DNA from: CAJQPP01 sp963793465
GTDB lineage: Bacteria; Planctomycetota; Planctomycetia; Pirellulales; Pirellulaceae
DNA length: 64,000 nucleotides
Assembly: GCA_963793465.1 (NCBI GenBank)
Contig: CAWCAJ010000012.1
Span: 434,001 to 498,000 of the forward strand
Direction of reading: 5' to 3'
Part shown: one piece after another, positions 1-9,436 of the stretch
Numbering within the stretch: position 1 is the stretch's first letter
How the letters are laid out: each line of letters begins with the position of its first letter
Position numbers and translations under genes: made by a program
The notes under the pieces: generated by a model
The model's database searches: none
What the model was told of the DNA's origin: nothing
What the model saw: the letters and a program-made list of their open reading frames with translations, nothing else

Positions 1-1121
1 GCGGGAATCAACCCTCCCCGGCCTCGCAAGTCCAGGATCAGCATATCGCAGTCCTGAAACCGGGAAGCGATCACCTTTTCAGCCAATTGCGGAGTCTTCA
101 TGGACATCAGGTTCCAGAACCGCATGTAACCGAACTGGTTCTTGCCGCTGTGGATCACCCGAGCACTTAATCCGATCACATCTTCTGCCTGAACCGCCGT
201 ACGCCCTTTCAAGGTCGTCGTCCGCAGGTCTCCATTCTGCCGTCGGCGGTACTCCAACTCCATATCCTCGGCCACATTGACTTGTAGAAAAAACAGGCCT
301 CGGCGATGCTCCTGGCCGGACAGAATCAACCGCCGCGAGTTTTCCAGGGGAACTCCATTCACACGGACGATTTCATCCCCCAGCAGAATCGGGGAGTCGA
401 ATCCTGCCGAACCTGGCATACGGTCCGAAACAAAATAGTGATTCCGCCCCTGGATACGATGCCGCTGCAGCGTGAGACCCAAATCACCGGTGGGCTGTCC
501 ATTGAGTTGCCCAAACGACTGGGGAGGCAAAATGGCCGTATGGGAAACATCGATTTCGTCAATGATTGCGTTCATGCCTTCGGCTGCCTGGCGAGGAGTC
601 CGACTTTGCTGTACGGTTTCCACCATGCGTGAAAACACGGTGTCCAAAAACTCAGATCGATCCGTTTCCGCCAGGTAATCCTTGATTATCTTGTTGCTTT
701 TCAGTTGGTCGACGATGGCCGGCACATCCACCAACTCCCGCCGATAGGTTGGCAACCATATCTGCAATTCATGACCTGCCCGTTCAACCACAGCATCCAC
801 ACGGGAATCGGGGGGCGTGTCCGCCAACAGCGCTGCCAATCGATCCAATCGATCAGCCGTCAACCGGGTACCGCCCACCACCAACAGTCGGTCATCCGGC
901 AACAGCGGGCAAGAATCCGCCACGTGATCGTAAACCTTCTCCACAACGACTTGACCATCACGTCGGTCGATGCGAATCCCCAGCGAGGCACCCCGCCAGT
1001 GATCGTATTCGGCGTAGCGTTCGGGCGCTTCCTGGGCAACCAGTGAGTTGGCACTCAACAGCAAAACGGGCCATGCCAGCCAGACCCAATGAAGCCCAAG
1101 GCTCAAACAATTGCAATTCAT
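1..1121 (-). CDS. S41-family (tail-specific) protease with PDZ domain, C-terminus cut off by window edge
   Basis: The reading frame opens with ATG at 1119-1121 and runs off the window start after about 373 codons, so the C-terminal part is missing. The first 28 or so residues form a hydrophobic export signal ending near SLVAQ. A PDZ-like segment follows (LGIRIDRRDGQVVVEKVYDH, then DRLLVVGG), and a second PDZ-like segment lies near residues 230-270 (LLGDEIVRVNGVPL). The S41 core begins near the window edge with FGYMRFWNL and DLRGRGG, which match the beta-strand and DLRxNxGG motif of C-terminal processing proteases. The catalytic Ser/Lys region would lie outside the window, so activity cannot be judged. 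It is probably a periplasmic or membrane-associated protease. A small exported protein gene lies 85 nt upstream on the same strand. Confidence 0.8.
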   Translation of the reverse strand, partial: MNCNCLSLGLHWVWLAWPVLLLSANSLVAQEAPERYAEYDHWRGASLGIRIDRRDGQVVVEKVYDHVADSCPLLPDDRLLVVGGTRLTADRLDRLAALLADTPPDSRVDAVVERAGHELQIWLPTYRRELVDVPAIVDQLKSNKIIKDYLAETDRSEFLDTVFSRMVETVQQSRTPRQAAEGMNAIIDEIDVSHTAILPPQSFGQLNGQPTGDLGLTLQRHRIQGRNHYFVSDRMPGSAGFDSPILLGDEIVRVNGVPLENSRRLILSGQEHRRGLFFLQVNVAEDMELEYRRRQNGDLRTTTLKGRTAVQAEDVIGLSARVIHSGKNQFGYMRFWNLMSMKTPQLAEKVIASRFQDCDMLILDLRGRGGLIP

Positions 1122-1206
1122 CACATTCTTACCCTTTGATTCCCCGCCCACCGCAGGGCCTTGCATGTTTGCTGTCGGCAACGGACCGCCCCGCGACCAT
1201 CGTTGC

Positions 1207-1590
1207 CTACTCACCGCGAAGCTTCTTGGCCTCGGCCAGATACAGTCGGTAGGTAGGACGAGACAATAATTTGTTCTGGATAATGTGGCAGGCGGCAGCA
1301 ACTTCTTGCTTATCCATCGGATGCAATTCCGGTAATTCAAAGTACTGGGTCACCGCCTTGGCCAAAGTGCTCCAACAGACCGCTTCCTGATCCGTGAATC
1401 CGGCAGCTTGAATAGCCTGTCGATCCAGGTCAGCTGCTTCCGGTTCCTGCTGTCGGGACAGGTCCGCGACCGGCTGTTTTGCCGGTGACGGTCGCCCGGC
1501 ATCGTTACCGGAAAATCCCAGCTCATTCAGGCTGACACCAACACTTCCGGCCAGGACGGATGCCATGGCCGCTCTTCGATCAACTTTCAT
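1207..1590 (-). CDS. Small exported hypothetical protein (127 aa)
   Basis: The family is not recognised. The N-terminus MKVDRRAAMASVLAGSVGVSL has a twin-arginine-like pair followed by a short hydrophobic stretch, so Tat or Sec export is plausible. The mature part has no cysteine-rich or catalytic motif. Its second half is helical and charged (VCWSTLAKAVTQYFELPELH, then QNKLLSRPTYRLYLAEAKKL). The start is ATG at 1588-1590, with an AGGT-containing purine stretch about 8 nt upstream. It lies 85 nt upstream of the S41 protease on the same strand, so the two may be co-transcribed. Composition resembles the neighbours, and a host gene is more likely than a spurious frame. Confidence 0.6.
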   Translation of the reverse strand: MKVDRRAAMASVLAGSVGVSLNELGFSGNDAGRPSPAKQPVADLSRQQEPEAADLDRQAIQAAGFTDQEAVCWSTLAKAVTQYFELPELHPMDKQEVAAACHIIQNKLLSRPTYRLYLAEAKKLRGE

Positions 1591-1690
1591 TTTAGCTACC
1601 TGTCTAAATCGTAGGGGTCGGTTGATTTGTTTTCCCGTGGAAATTCTAATATCGGCAGAGTTATCTCACCATTAAACCGGAGCCGTCCCC

Positions 1691-2236
1691 ATGCCCATTT
1701 CCAAACCGTTCAATCTGATGCAGTGGATTGCTGACCACGAAGACGAGTTTAAAGCACCCGTCATGAACAGGCAATTTTACGAAGAAGCCAACGACGTGAT
1801 CGTTTTCGTTTCCAAAGGACCCAACACCCGCAACGATTACCACGTGAACCCCAAAGAGGAGCTGTTTTATCAGCTAAAAGGGGATGTTGCCGTCCGCGTC
1901 CGTCCCCTGGATGGCAGCCCTCCTCATGATGTCGTCATTCGGGAAGGTGAAATGTGGCTTTGCCCGCGGGACGTCCCCCACCGGCCGCAACGACCGGCCG
2001 AAACGCTGGGCCTGATTGTGGAATTCCCCCGCACAACGGTGGAACACTTACGCTGGTACTGCAATGCAGACGAGCACCTCGTTCATGAGGCGGAATTTCA
2101 CCTGCAACACATTGACCGCGACCTGCACCGCATCATGGATGAATTCTGGAACGGTCCGGAAGCGGGTCGCACCTGCCCTGTATGTCAAACAGTAGTCGAG
2201 CGGGCCGGCGAATTTCGGTTGGACGCGGTTGGTTAA
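1691..2236 (+). CDS. nbaC: 3-hydroxyanthranilate 3,4-dioxygenase
   Basis: This 181-residue cupin should open the ring of 3-hydroxyanthranilate to 2-amino-3-carboxymuconate semialdehyde, the precursor of quinolinate, in the kynurenine route of tryptophan breakdown or NAD synthesis. The mononuclear iron ligands are all present: His51 and Glu57 in YHVNPKEELFYQLKG and His97 in DVPHRPQRP. Bacterial members also carry a rubredoxin-like site built from two CxxC pairs. Here the second pair is intact (Cys162 and Cys165 in TCPVC), but the first reads WYCNADEH, so the second Cys is Asp127. Length matches bacterial enzymes. The gene stands alone, convergent with the kinase gene downstream. No other kynurenine-pathway gene is in the window. 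Confidence 0.92.
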   Translation: MPISKPFNLMQWIADHEDEFKAPVMNRQFYEEANDVIVFVSKGPNTRNDYHVNPKEELFYQLKGDVAVRVRPLDGSPPHDVVIREGEMWLCPRDVPHRPQRPAETLGLIVEFPRTTVEHLRWYCNADEHLVHEAEFHLQHIDRDLHRIMDEFWNGPEAGRTCPVCQTVVERAGEFRLDAVG

Positions 2237-2260
2237 CAACCGGCCTTCCGCAATGCCATC

Positions 2261-4665
2261 CTAATGGGTGTTGCGGCCTGGCGGAGCGTTCGTCAGGCAA
2301 GTGGGTTCCCATTCGCCGAGGCAATTCTCGGTGCAGTCTTTGGTGAATTCCCTTGTGAATTCCATTTTCAGGATTTGGCTTGCCGGATGGGACCCCGCTC
2401 CCGGGACATCATCCAACCAACCCTGTGTTCCCTGCATGATGGATTCCAATACAAAGTACCGAACGGTGCCCCGTTTGTTCTGCACCTGGATTTTGGGACC
2501 GTTGCTGCCAATCGAGAAGCTGCGACCACCAAACTTCCCCAGCCCCGGGACTCTGCCGATCGTCTGGTTGGAACGGACCCGAACATTGATGTCGGATGCC
2601 AAGCCGACTTGCAACGAGTTGGCTGCGGCTTGCAAACGACAGTCCCGCTGTGGCTGGGAAGAGTACAGGGCGGACACCACGCCCCCGTTACTGTCCGCCT
2701 TCACATCCAGGCAATCCTTCAAATGGATGGTGCCGCCTGGCGAGTCAGCTTCCACGATACCCGACAGGTTTTCCAGCGCGATGGAACCGGCCTTGGTTCG
2801 CGCGATGACTTGCCCCGATAGATCCCGCACCTGGATCGCGCCGCATTCGGTGGTCAACTCGACGTCTTGATGACGCGGCACCAACAATCGAAAAGCAGCA
2901 TGTTGCAAGAGCTCGCTGCGCGGGCCCTGCCCCTGAAACGCGGCCTGGATGATCAGTTGGTGCTTATCCAACTGATGACTAACCACATGTTGTTTCCGTA
3001 TCGCCTCAATCACCTGTTCGTTGGCGGATCCGATTCTTCGCGTCAGCTGCAATTGCACATCGTCTCGATCATCGGCAACCACCAAAAACTCGCCCACATC
3101 CACACGCACGACCAGTCGTTCGGCTTCACCCAGCGGATAGGAATGGATCTCGGTGCGTTCCACGAGATCTTCGTTACTGCAGTCAGGGATCAGACTTGCG
3201 GGCAGCGATCCGCCGCGGACCAGGATGGACTGCGTGGAACTCCTGCTGGGCGGGTAGCGGGTCTTCCAGTCCTGTGGCGCCGAAGGATAGTCCTTGATGC
3301 TCGAGAACCTGGTGCCTGCCTTGGTTGCCGTCGCCCGTGAGGAATCGTCGGTACAGGCAGCAACGATCACGGCAATCGCAACCAACACGCTGGCTACGCC
3401 GGTCATCCGCCACAGGGAATAGGCGTCATCACCCGGTTTGCGTGCCCACCAGCTTCGATCTGGCGGCGGCCCCGCCGCGGCTGGCCCTTGCAGATGAGCC
3501 AACTCGGTGGAGAGGATTTCCGATACTTCTTCTGCCGAATCAAAACGGTTCTCACGGTTCTTTTCGAGCAGTTTGTCAATAAAAGCCTCCAGCCAGGGCT
3601 CGATCTCCGGGTTGGTTGCACGAACTGGGGGGGCTCGTTGGAGCAGACTTTTTGAATCACCCCAAATACCGTTTCCGCCCGAAAAGGGGCGCGGCCGGTT
3701 GCGGCGTGGTACATCACGCTGCCCAGGCTGAACAAGTCGCTGCGGTGATCGACGGCCTCACCCTTGGCTTGTTCCGGCGACATGTACTGTGGCGTTCCTG
3801 CAATCACACCACTACGTGTCATGGCGGCTTCGTCGGCCACCCGCGCCAGCCCAAAGTCACTGACCATGGCCCGGTCGACTTTACTTTCCAACATCACGTT
3901 GGCGGGTTTCACATCACGGTGCACGATGCCCTGCTCATGAGCGGCCGCCAGCCCTTTCGCGATTTGCATCCCCAGGCGGACGACTTCCGTCGTGCTCAGG
4001 GGTCCCTGGCCCTCGATACGCTGTAGCAGCGAACCACCGGGGATGTACTGCATCACCAGGAAAGGCAGGCCGCGATATTCGTCGACGGCAAAGATGGGTA
4101 CGACGTGTTCATGACAGACCGCGGCGACCGATCGGGCTTCCCGTTCAAACCGGGTGCGGGCTGGTTCGTTGCTGGAAAAAGAAGGCGACAGAACCTTGAT
4201 GGCCACAAAACGGTTGAGTCGTGGTTCCAGCGCTTTGACCACGACACCCGTGCTGCCACGCCCGACCAGACCTGCCACTTCATAACTGCCCAATCGGCCC
4301 AACATGTCGGGGTTATCGGTGGGACCCAGGTACTCTTTGAGTCGCTCCATCTCCAGGTCTCGATGACGTTCTACCAGGGCAATCGTCTCATGACCCGGGT
4401 CCAGGCTGAAATGGTTGACCAGGTGGGATTGCAAATCGTCCCAGGTGGCCCGATTGGCGGCAGTGCTTTCCAAAGCCTGTTGGCAATCCTGGCAATCACT
4501 GATGTGTTCCATCACTTTGGACTCATCATGTTCGTTAAGCTGTTCGTTCAGAAACCGCTCCAGACGATCGGCATCAATACAGGATTCAAGTTGCCGGGTC
4601 ATTGATTTTCTCTCTGTCGATCGTCGATCGAACGTTTGATTTTGTTGGGTTGGGGCCGTGTCCAT
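2261..4665 (-). CDS. Ser/Thr protein kinase with anti-sigma-like zinc motif, frameshifted
   Basis: The N-terminus has an H-x3-C-x2-C zinc motif (His54, Cys58, Cys61) as in ZAS anti-sigma factors. A complete kinase domain follows: glycine loop GRGSTG (135-140), Lys157 in AIKVL, HRDVKPAN (249-256), DFG (270-272) and SPE (296-298). The frame breaks at a run of seven G at 3627-3633. Upstream the protein ends in an unrelated tail stopping at 3403. One extra base restores kinase homology (PPVRATNPEIEPWLEAF), then a single membrane helix (VASVLVAIAVIVAAC) and a roughly 370-residue exterior region with repeated short strands resembling DUF4097-type beta-helix proteins. The intact product would be about 801 residues. 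The ECF sigma gene ends 41 nt upstream, so the pair is probably one operon. The ATG at 4663-4665 is assumed; MTRQLES at about 4602 is an alternative. Confidence 0.85.
3627..3633 (-). other. Frameshift site in kinase gene (seven-base homopolymer)
   Basis: Seven consecutive G on the plus strand (C on the coding strand) mark where the kinase frame is lost. An eight-base run would encode NEPPPVRATNPEIEPW, which joins the kinase core to its C-lobe and membrane helix without a gap. The site could be a sequencing error, a true mutation or a slippage-prone phase-variable tract. Confidence 0.85.
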
Positions 4666-4706
4666 TCAATCCTCCCCGTTGCACGCCAGGTCGGCCGGGA
4701 AACGAA

Positions 4707-5351
4707 TCAGTGATCGGTGTGTTCCATGGCCTGAATGAGTGCGTCATCGCCACCGGGAAGATGATCGTCCAACTGCTTCACCAACTTGCGAATTCGGGCC
4801 ACCACACGGCACTTGCCGGTGTAGACGTTGCCAACCGAGATTCCCAGCGTGAGTGCGACGTCTTCGGGCTTCTGCCCCTCAATGGCAGTCATCCAGAAAG
4901 ACTTCCAGGTCGTTTCCCTTACCTCGGGCTTCACCTGTTCCGCCGCCCAATGCATCAGGGCACGGCGGTATTCCGACCAGAATGCAGCTTCGCCGTCGGC
5001 AGCCGTTTCGGGCAAATCGGCCAGTAGTTGCACCATCTGGGAATCCCCCGTCGGCGCGGCCTTGCGAGCCCGGGATCGCACAACGTCAACCGCCACATTT
5101 CGGGCCACGCGAAACAGCCAGCCCCGAAAACTACCCACATCCGGATTGCTGTCCCAGGAATTCACGCGTTTATCAACCGCAGATAACACCTCCTGAGTCA
5201 CGTCTCGTGCGTCCGCATCCTGCAAGCCCCGACCCCGGCAATATCGATAGATTGCCTGTTCATAGATGGCAAGGAATTCATCCCAGGCTTGCCCGCTGCG
5301 TTGCCCGAGTCGCAACAGCAAACTCTGCCGGGTCTGGGGAAGTTCGTTCAT
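4707..5351 (-). CDS. ECF RNA polymerase sigma factor
   Basis: This 214-residue protein has the two domains of an extracytoplasmic-function sigma factor. Region 2 covers about residues 20-90 (YRYCRGRGLQDADARDVTQE, then GSFRGWLFRVARNVAVDVVR). Region 4 covers about 145-190, with a helix-turn-helix reading ISVGNVYTGKCRVVARIRK. It should direct RNA polymerase to a specific promoter set. ATG at 5349-5351 (MNELPQTRQS) is preferred, since upstream in-frame sequence lacks homology and an AGG-containing site lies 7 nt before it. The kinase gene with an anti-sigma-like zinc motif follows after 41 nt. That arrangement is known for planctomycete ECF families coupled to Ser/Thr kinases, and it suggests signal-dependent release or phosphorylation of this sigma factor. 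Confidence 0.92.
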   Translation of the reverse strand: MNELPQTRQSLLLRLGQRSGQAWDEFLAIYEQAIYRYCRGRGLQDADARDVTQEVLSAVDKRVNSWDSNPDVGSFRGWLFRVARNVAVDVVRSRARKAAPTGDSQMVQLLADLPETAADGEAAFWSEYRRALMHWAAEQVKPEVRETTWKSFWMTAIEGQKPEDVALTLGISVGNVYTGKCRVVARIRKLVKQLDDHLPGGDDALIQAMEHTDH

Positions 5352-5531
5352 GACGCCTCGTGTTGCCGCGAATGCTGGCCCAACCTCTGTTATCAGAATC
5401 TCGTTCCCGCTTGCAGAATCTGACACACTTTTCAAGAATTCGTCAAAAACACCCCTTTCTTGCAAAAAAGACGCCCAAAATCAAGATTTCCGATCTGTCG
5501 GTTAGCCCGGCAGCCAAGCCCGATTGAGCTA

Positions 5532-6602
5532 TCAGATTCCAATCCACTGGGCGTACAACGAACGGGCTCGCGCTGGATCGCCGGTTCCAGAAATAATGGC
5601 CCGACCATCCGAAAACACGGTAAATTCGTGTCCATCTCGTTCAAACTTGAGCAAAAACTCGTTGCGTAGCACCGCTCCGTTGGCCTGCAACGCGGATTCC
5701 AGTTTCCGCAAATCGATTCCCTGGCCATTTTCCCGGGATCCACGAATCTGCACTGCATTCCGGCCACACAGCACCGCGGTACGGGTGGCCTGATGTCCCG
5801 AGAGCCAGGAGCGTTGCCCCAACCAGCAGGCCGGACATTGCACTTGTGCTGACAGGTTACCGAGTTGCATCGTATGCCAACGCCCATTCCAGAGGTCCAC
5901 CACCGTCAAGCCCGTGTTCAATGCGTCTCGCTGCCCGGCCAGAATCTTGATCGCTTCCATGGCCTGCAGAGCCCCGATCACCTGCACGACGGGTCCCAAA
6001 ATTCCCGCGACATCACAACCCGGCGTGGTTCCGGGGGGTGGTGGCCCGGCTGTCATCAAACAGTGCAGACAATTGGATTTCCCGGGGACAATCGACATGG
6101 TCTGTCCCTCACTGCCAATGCAACCTCCATAGACCCAGGGAATCCCCCGGTCCAAGGCCAGGTCATTAAGCAGGAACCGCGTTTCAAAGTTATCGGTTCC
6201 GTCCAGGATCACGTCCACGTCCCTAGCCAGGCCAGTCACATTGGAATAGTCCACGTCCTCGACGAAAGCTTCCACGTTCACGTCCGAGTTAATCAGCCTG
6301 AGCTTCCTCTGCGCGGCCACGGCCTTGGGCAATCCGGCACGGACATCGTTTTCGTCGTACAGGACTTGCCTTTGCAAGTTGTGCCACTCCAGAAAATCGC
6401 GGTCCACAATCCGCAGCCGCCCCACACCGGCCCTTGCCAGCGCTTCTGCGCTGACACTCCCCAACGCCCCGCAACCGACAATCAACGCGGTCCCCTGCGA
6501 AATGCGTTTTTGCCCTTTCAGGCCAATCTGGGGAACCTGGATTTGTCGGGAGTAACGTCGCAGTTCCTGGGGCAGCGGAGGATGGGATGGGTCCGAGTTC
6601 AC
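5532..6602 (-). CDS. ThiF/MoeB/HesA-family adenylyltransferase
   Basis: This E1-like enzyme should adenylate the C-terminal glycine of a ubiquitin-like sulfur carrier (ThiS or MoaD type) for thiamine, molybdopterin or related sulfur transfer. The nucleotide loop is GCGALGS (43-49), followed by VDRDFLEWHNLQRQ and the acidic DGTDN motif (134-138). The structural zinc site is complete, with CLHC (178-181) and CPAC (256-259). Cys196 in TTPGC matches the conserved cysteine after the crossover loop. The final 95 or so residues are not a rhodanese domain; they end in a compact region with FTVFSDGRAIISGT that recurs in some bacterial MoeB-like proteins. The start is GTG at 6600-6602, overlapping the TGA of the UvrA-like gene by 4 nt, so translation is probably coupled. 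Which sulfur carrier it serves cannot be told from here. Confidence 0.9.
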   Translation of the reverse strand: MNSDPSHPPLPQELRRYSRQIQVPQIGLKGQKRISQGTALIVGCGALGSVSAEALARAGVGRLRIVDRDFLEWHNLQRQVLYDENDVRAGLPKAVAAQRKLRLINSDVNVEAFVEDVDYSNVTGLARDVDVILDGTDNFETRFLLNDLALDRGIPWVYGGCIGSEGQTMSIVPGKSNCLHCLMTAGPPPPGTTPGCDVAGILGPVVQVIGALQAMEAIKILAGQRDALNTGLTVVDLWNGRWHTMQLGNLSAQVQCPACWLGQRSWLSGHQATRTAVLCGRNAVQIRGSRENGQGIDLRKLESALQANGAVLRNEFLLKFERDGHEFTVFSDGRAIISGTGDPARARSLYAQWIGI

Positions 6603-9436
6603 GACAACGTGGGTTGCAGCAGGGGTTTAAGGTACCGACCGGTAATACTTCCTTCATTTTCACATATTTGTTCTGGAGTTCCAGTCGCCACAACCTGGCC
6701 GCCGGCATCTGCCGGCCCCGGACCCAGGTCAATGATATGGTCAGCGTTGGCCAGCATGAGCAGATTGTGTTCGATCACAATCAGCGAATGTCCCACATCG
6801 ATCAAGGCATCGAAGCACTCCAGCAATCGCGCGACGTCGGCCATGTGCAATCCGCAGGTGGGCTGGTCCATGATAAACAGGGTCCTTTTCTGGGCCCCTT
6901 TGCCGAGGAATGCGGCCAGTTTCAATCGCTGTGCTTCGCCAATGGACAGCGTGCTGGCGGGTTGGCCAATTTGCAGATAGTCCAGACCCACATCCTTCAA
7001 GAGCTTCAATCGACTCTGCACCTTGCGATGTCCCCGAAAAAACGCAAATGCCTCGTTGACCGTCATCTGCAACACATCCGAAACATCTCGATTTCGGTAT
7101 CGAACCTGGACCACCTCAGCCTTAAAGCGTTTGCCCTGACATTGTTCACAGCGTTGCAGGACATCCGCCATGAATTGCATGTCGATTCTAATGAAACCTT
7201 CGCCCGCGCACTTTTCGCAGCGTCCCCCTTCCACGTTGAAACTGAAGGCACCCGGCTTGAGATTCTTGCCCTTGGCATCGGCAGTTTCGGAAAACACATG
7301 GCGAATTTCATCCCAGGCTTTGATGTAGGTGGCAGCGTTGCTGCGGGAAATACGGGGCAACGCAGACTGATCAATGACCGCAATCTGGTCAAAGCGTTCG
7401 CCGCCGTGCAGTTTGTCAAAGCCCAATGGAATCTCCCCGGCAGCTTCTATCCGCTTCTGCAGTGCGGGCGCCAAAGTCTGACGAACCAGAGTGCTTTTTC
7501 CGGAACCACTGACACCCGCAACCACGCACAGGACATCCAACGGGAAATCCACCGTGATGTTTTTCAGATTGTGCCCCCGGGCTCCTGTGATTTGAATGCG
7601 GGCCCGTTGCGTGTCGCGTCGAACATGCGGCCGGCAAAAACCTCTTTCCCCTGCCAGGAATTGTCCCGTCACCGTCGTTCCCATTTGCTTCAGTTCCGCA
7701 AAGGAACCGTCAAACACAATTTCACCCCCCGCTTGTCCGGCCAAGGGACCCAGTTCCACCACCCGGTCGCTCAGCGAAAAAAGCAGCGGTTCATGATCCA
7801 CTATCACCACGGTATTGCGACGTTGCTTCAGTTTCACAATCTGCCCCGTCAACTTCTGCAGATCGTGAGCGTGGAGTCCGGCGGACGGCTCATCCAGAAC
7901 ATAGAGCAGATTCACCAGGTTGGATCCCAAGGCTCGCGTCAAAGCCACGCGTTGCCGCTCGCCGGAGCTCAAGGTTCTGAGTTGCCGACCGAGTGACAGA
8001 TAATCCAGCCCAACATCCATCAAGTAGAGAAGTCGCTGACAAACCATGTGGGTCAAGTGCCCGGTCTGCGGATCGCCTTGTTGCCTTGCGAACGCCGTCA
8101 ACTGCCGATAGAGTTCTCCGGCCGGCACCCGGGACAGATCGGCAATACTGCGGTCCTGGATCCGATACGACAGTGACAGGGGGTTGAGTCGTTGCCCCTG
8201 GCACTCGGGGCAGTCGCGGTAGGAACGCCAACGAGCCAGGAAGACCCGCAGATGCATCTTGTACTTGCGTTTTTCCAACCAGCGAAAAAAGCCGTCCAGA
8301 CCACCGAAATCGCGAGCTCGATCCCCTCGCCACACCAGCTCCAGCTGAGATTCCGACAGCTTCCCAAAGGGCAGGTCTAACGGAAACTGGTGGTGCTCGG
8401 CGATCTCGATCAATTCCTGCAATTCATGCTGGTAAGCAGGGGAATTCCAGGGAGCGATGGCCCCCTGCTTTACCGAAAGCGACGGGTCGGGAACGATCTT
8501 GGCAATGTCAAGAAAGTGAATGCTGCCAAATCCCTCGCACGTCGGACAGGCGCCGCGGGGACTGTTGAAACTGAACAAGCTGGCTTCGGGAACGGGGAAT
8601 TCGGTTTGACACTGACCACAAATCAGGCGATCGATATAGTGATGGCGAGTGCAAGTCACCCCGTCTATCACCTCACCTCCCTGAGCGGATTCGATCAACA
8701 CCACCGCCCTGCCCTGCCCGTAGAAAAAAGCGGACTCCAGAGACTCCGCACAACGGGATTCATTCAGGACTCCTGTTTTCAGGCGGTCGACCACTACCAG
8801 CAGTTCATTGACGGACGACGGCACCCGGTTTACCCAATCCACCAGGCTTTCCGATGTGTAACTGGCCCCCCCCACGATGACCCGCCGAAACCCATTGCGT
8901 TGGATGTCGGATACGGTGGCCCGAAACTGTTCATTGGATTCCCAGTGCACCGGAAATGCGATCTGGAATCGGCTGCTCCCGGGCAACCCTTCAAGAAATT
9001 GAACCACCTCCTGCGGCGAGTTTCGCGTAACCGGGCTACCGCATTCAAAGCAGGAAATCGTGGCAGAGTGCGCGAACAGCAAACGCAGGTATTCGATGGT
9101 CTCCGTCACCGTTCCCACGGTCGTACGTGCGTTTCCTCGGTAGCGAGAGGCCGTCACGGCAATCGCGGGGGGAATCCCATCGATGGCATCGGCCTCGGGC
9201 TTTTCCCATTGATCCAGAAATTGCCGCGTGTAGGGCGAAAAACATTCGATGTAGCGTCTTTGCCCTTCGGCAAACAACGTATCCAGAGCCAGGCTGGTCT
9301 TCCCACTACCGCTCAGCCCGCACAAGCTCAGCATCTGACCGTGTGGAATATCCAGATCCAAATTCTTCAAATTGTTGACCCGCACACCTCTCAGTCGGAT
9401 CAAGCCCTTTGTGGGAGTTGCCGCATCCCGATTCAT
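6599..9436 (-). CDS. uvrA: UvrA-like excinuclease ATPase with altered second ATPase site
   Basis: The 945-residue protein has the tandem ABC-ATPase layout of UvrA, the damage-recognition subunit of nucleotide excision repair. Walker A motifs are GLSGSGKT (40-47) and GVSGSGKST. Zinc-binding Cys pairs occur in the insertion domain (CGQCQ, CPTC) and in the C-terminal zinc finger (CEKC, CEQC). The first Walker B is normal (YVLDEPSAGLH). The second reads IMDQPTCGLH, replacing the catalytic Glu with Gln858 (codon at 6863-6865). The two signature motifs are LSSGE and LSIGE rather than LSGGE. ATG at 9434-9436 overlaps the TGA of the DAHP synthase gene, and its own stop overlaps the ThiF start. It may be a divergent paralogue with a regulatory or structural role rather than the main repair UvrA. 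Confidence 0.88.
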   Translation of the reverse strand: MNRDAATPTKGLIRLRGVRVNNLKNLDLDIPHGQMLSLCGLSGSGKTSLALDTLFAEGQRRYIECFSPYTRQFLDQWEKPEADAIDGIPPAIAVTASRYRGNARTTVGTVTETIEYLRLLFAHSATISCFECGSPVTRNSPQEVVQFLEGLPGSSRFQIAFPVHWESNEQFRATVSDIQRNGFRRVIVGGASYTSESLVDWVNRVPSSVNELLVVVDRLKTGVLNESRCAESLESAFFYGQGRAVVLIESAQGGEVIDGVTCTRHHYIDRLICGQCQTEFPVPEASLFSFNSPRGACPTCEGFGSIHFLDIAKIVPDPSLSVKQGAIAPWNSPAYQHELQELIEIAEHHQFPLDLPFGKLSESQLELVWRGDRARDFGGLDGFFRWLEKRKYKMHLRVFLARWRSYRDCPECQGQRLNPLSLSYRIQDRSIADLSRVPAGELYRQLTAFARQQGDPQTGHLTHMVCQRLLYLMDVGLDYLSLGRQLRTLSSGERQRVALTRALGSNLVNLLYVLDEPSAGLHAHDLQKLTGQIVKLKQRRNTVVIVDHEPLLFSLSDRVVELGPLAGQAGGEIVFDGSFAELKQMGTTVTGQFLAGERGFCRPHVRRDTQRARIQITGARGHNLKNITVDFPLDVLCVVAGVSGSGKSTLVRQTLAPALQKRIEAAGEIPLGFDKLHGGERFDQIAVIDQSALPRISRSNAATYIKAWDEIRHVFSETADAKGKNLKPGAFSFNVEGGRCEKCAGEGFIRIDMQFMADVLQRCEQCQGKRFKAEVVQVRYRNRDVSDVLQMTVNEAFAFFRGHRKVQSRLKLLKDVGLDYLQIGQPASTLSIGEAQRLKLAAFLGKGAQKRTLFIMDQPTCGLHMADVARLLECFDALIDVGHSLIVIEHNLLMLANADHIIDLGPGPADAGGQVVATGTPEQICENEGSITGRYLKPLLQPTLS

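Noticed and set aside
6587..7996. Long plus-strand open frame (469 codons) opposite the UvrA-like gene
   Set aside because: The opposite strand encodes all UvrA motifs; this frame is a shadow of GC-rich codons.
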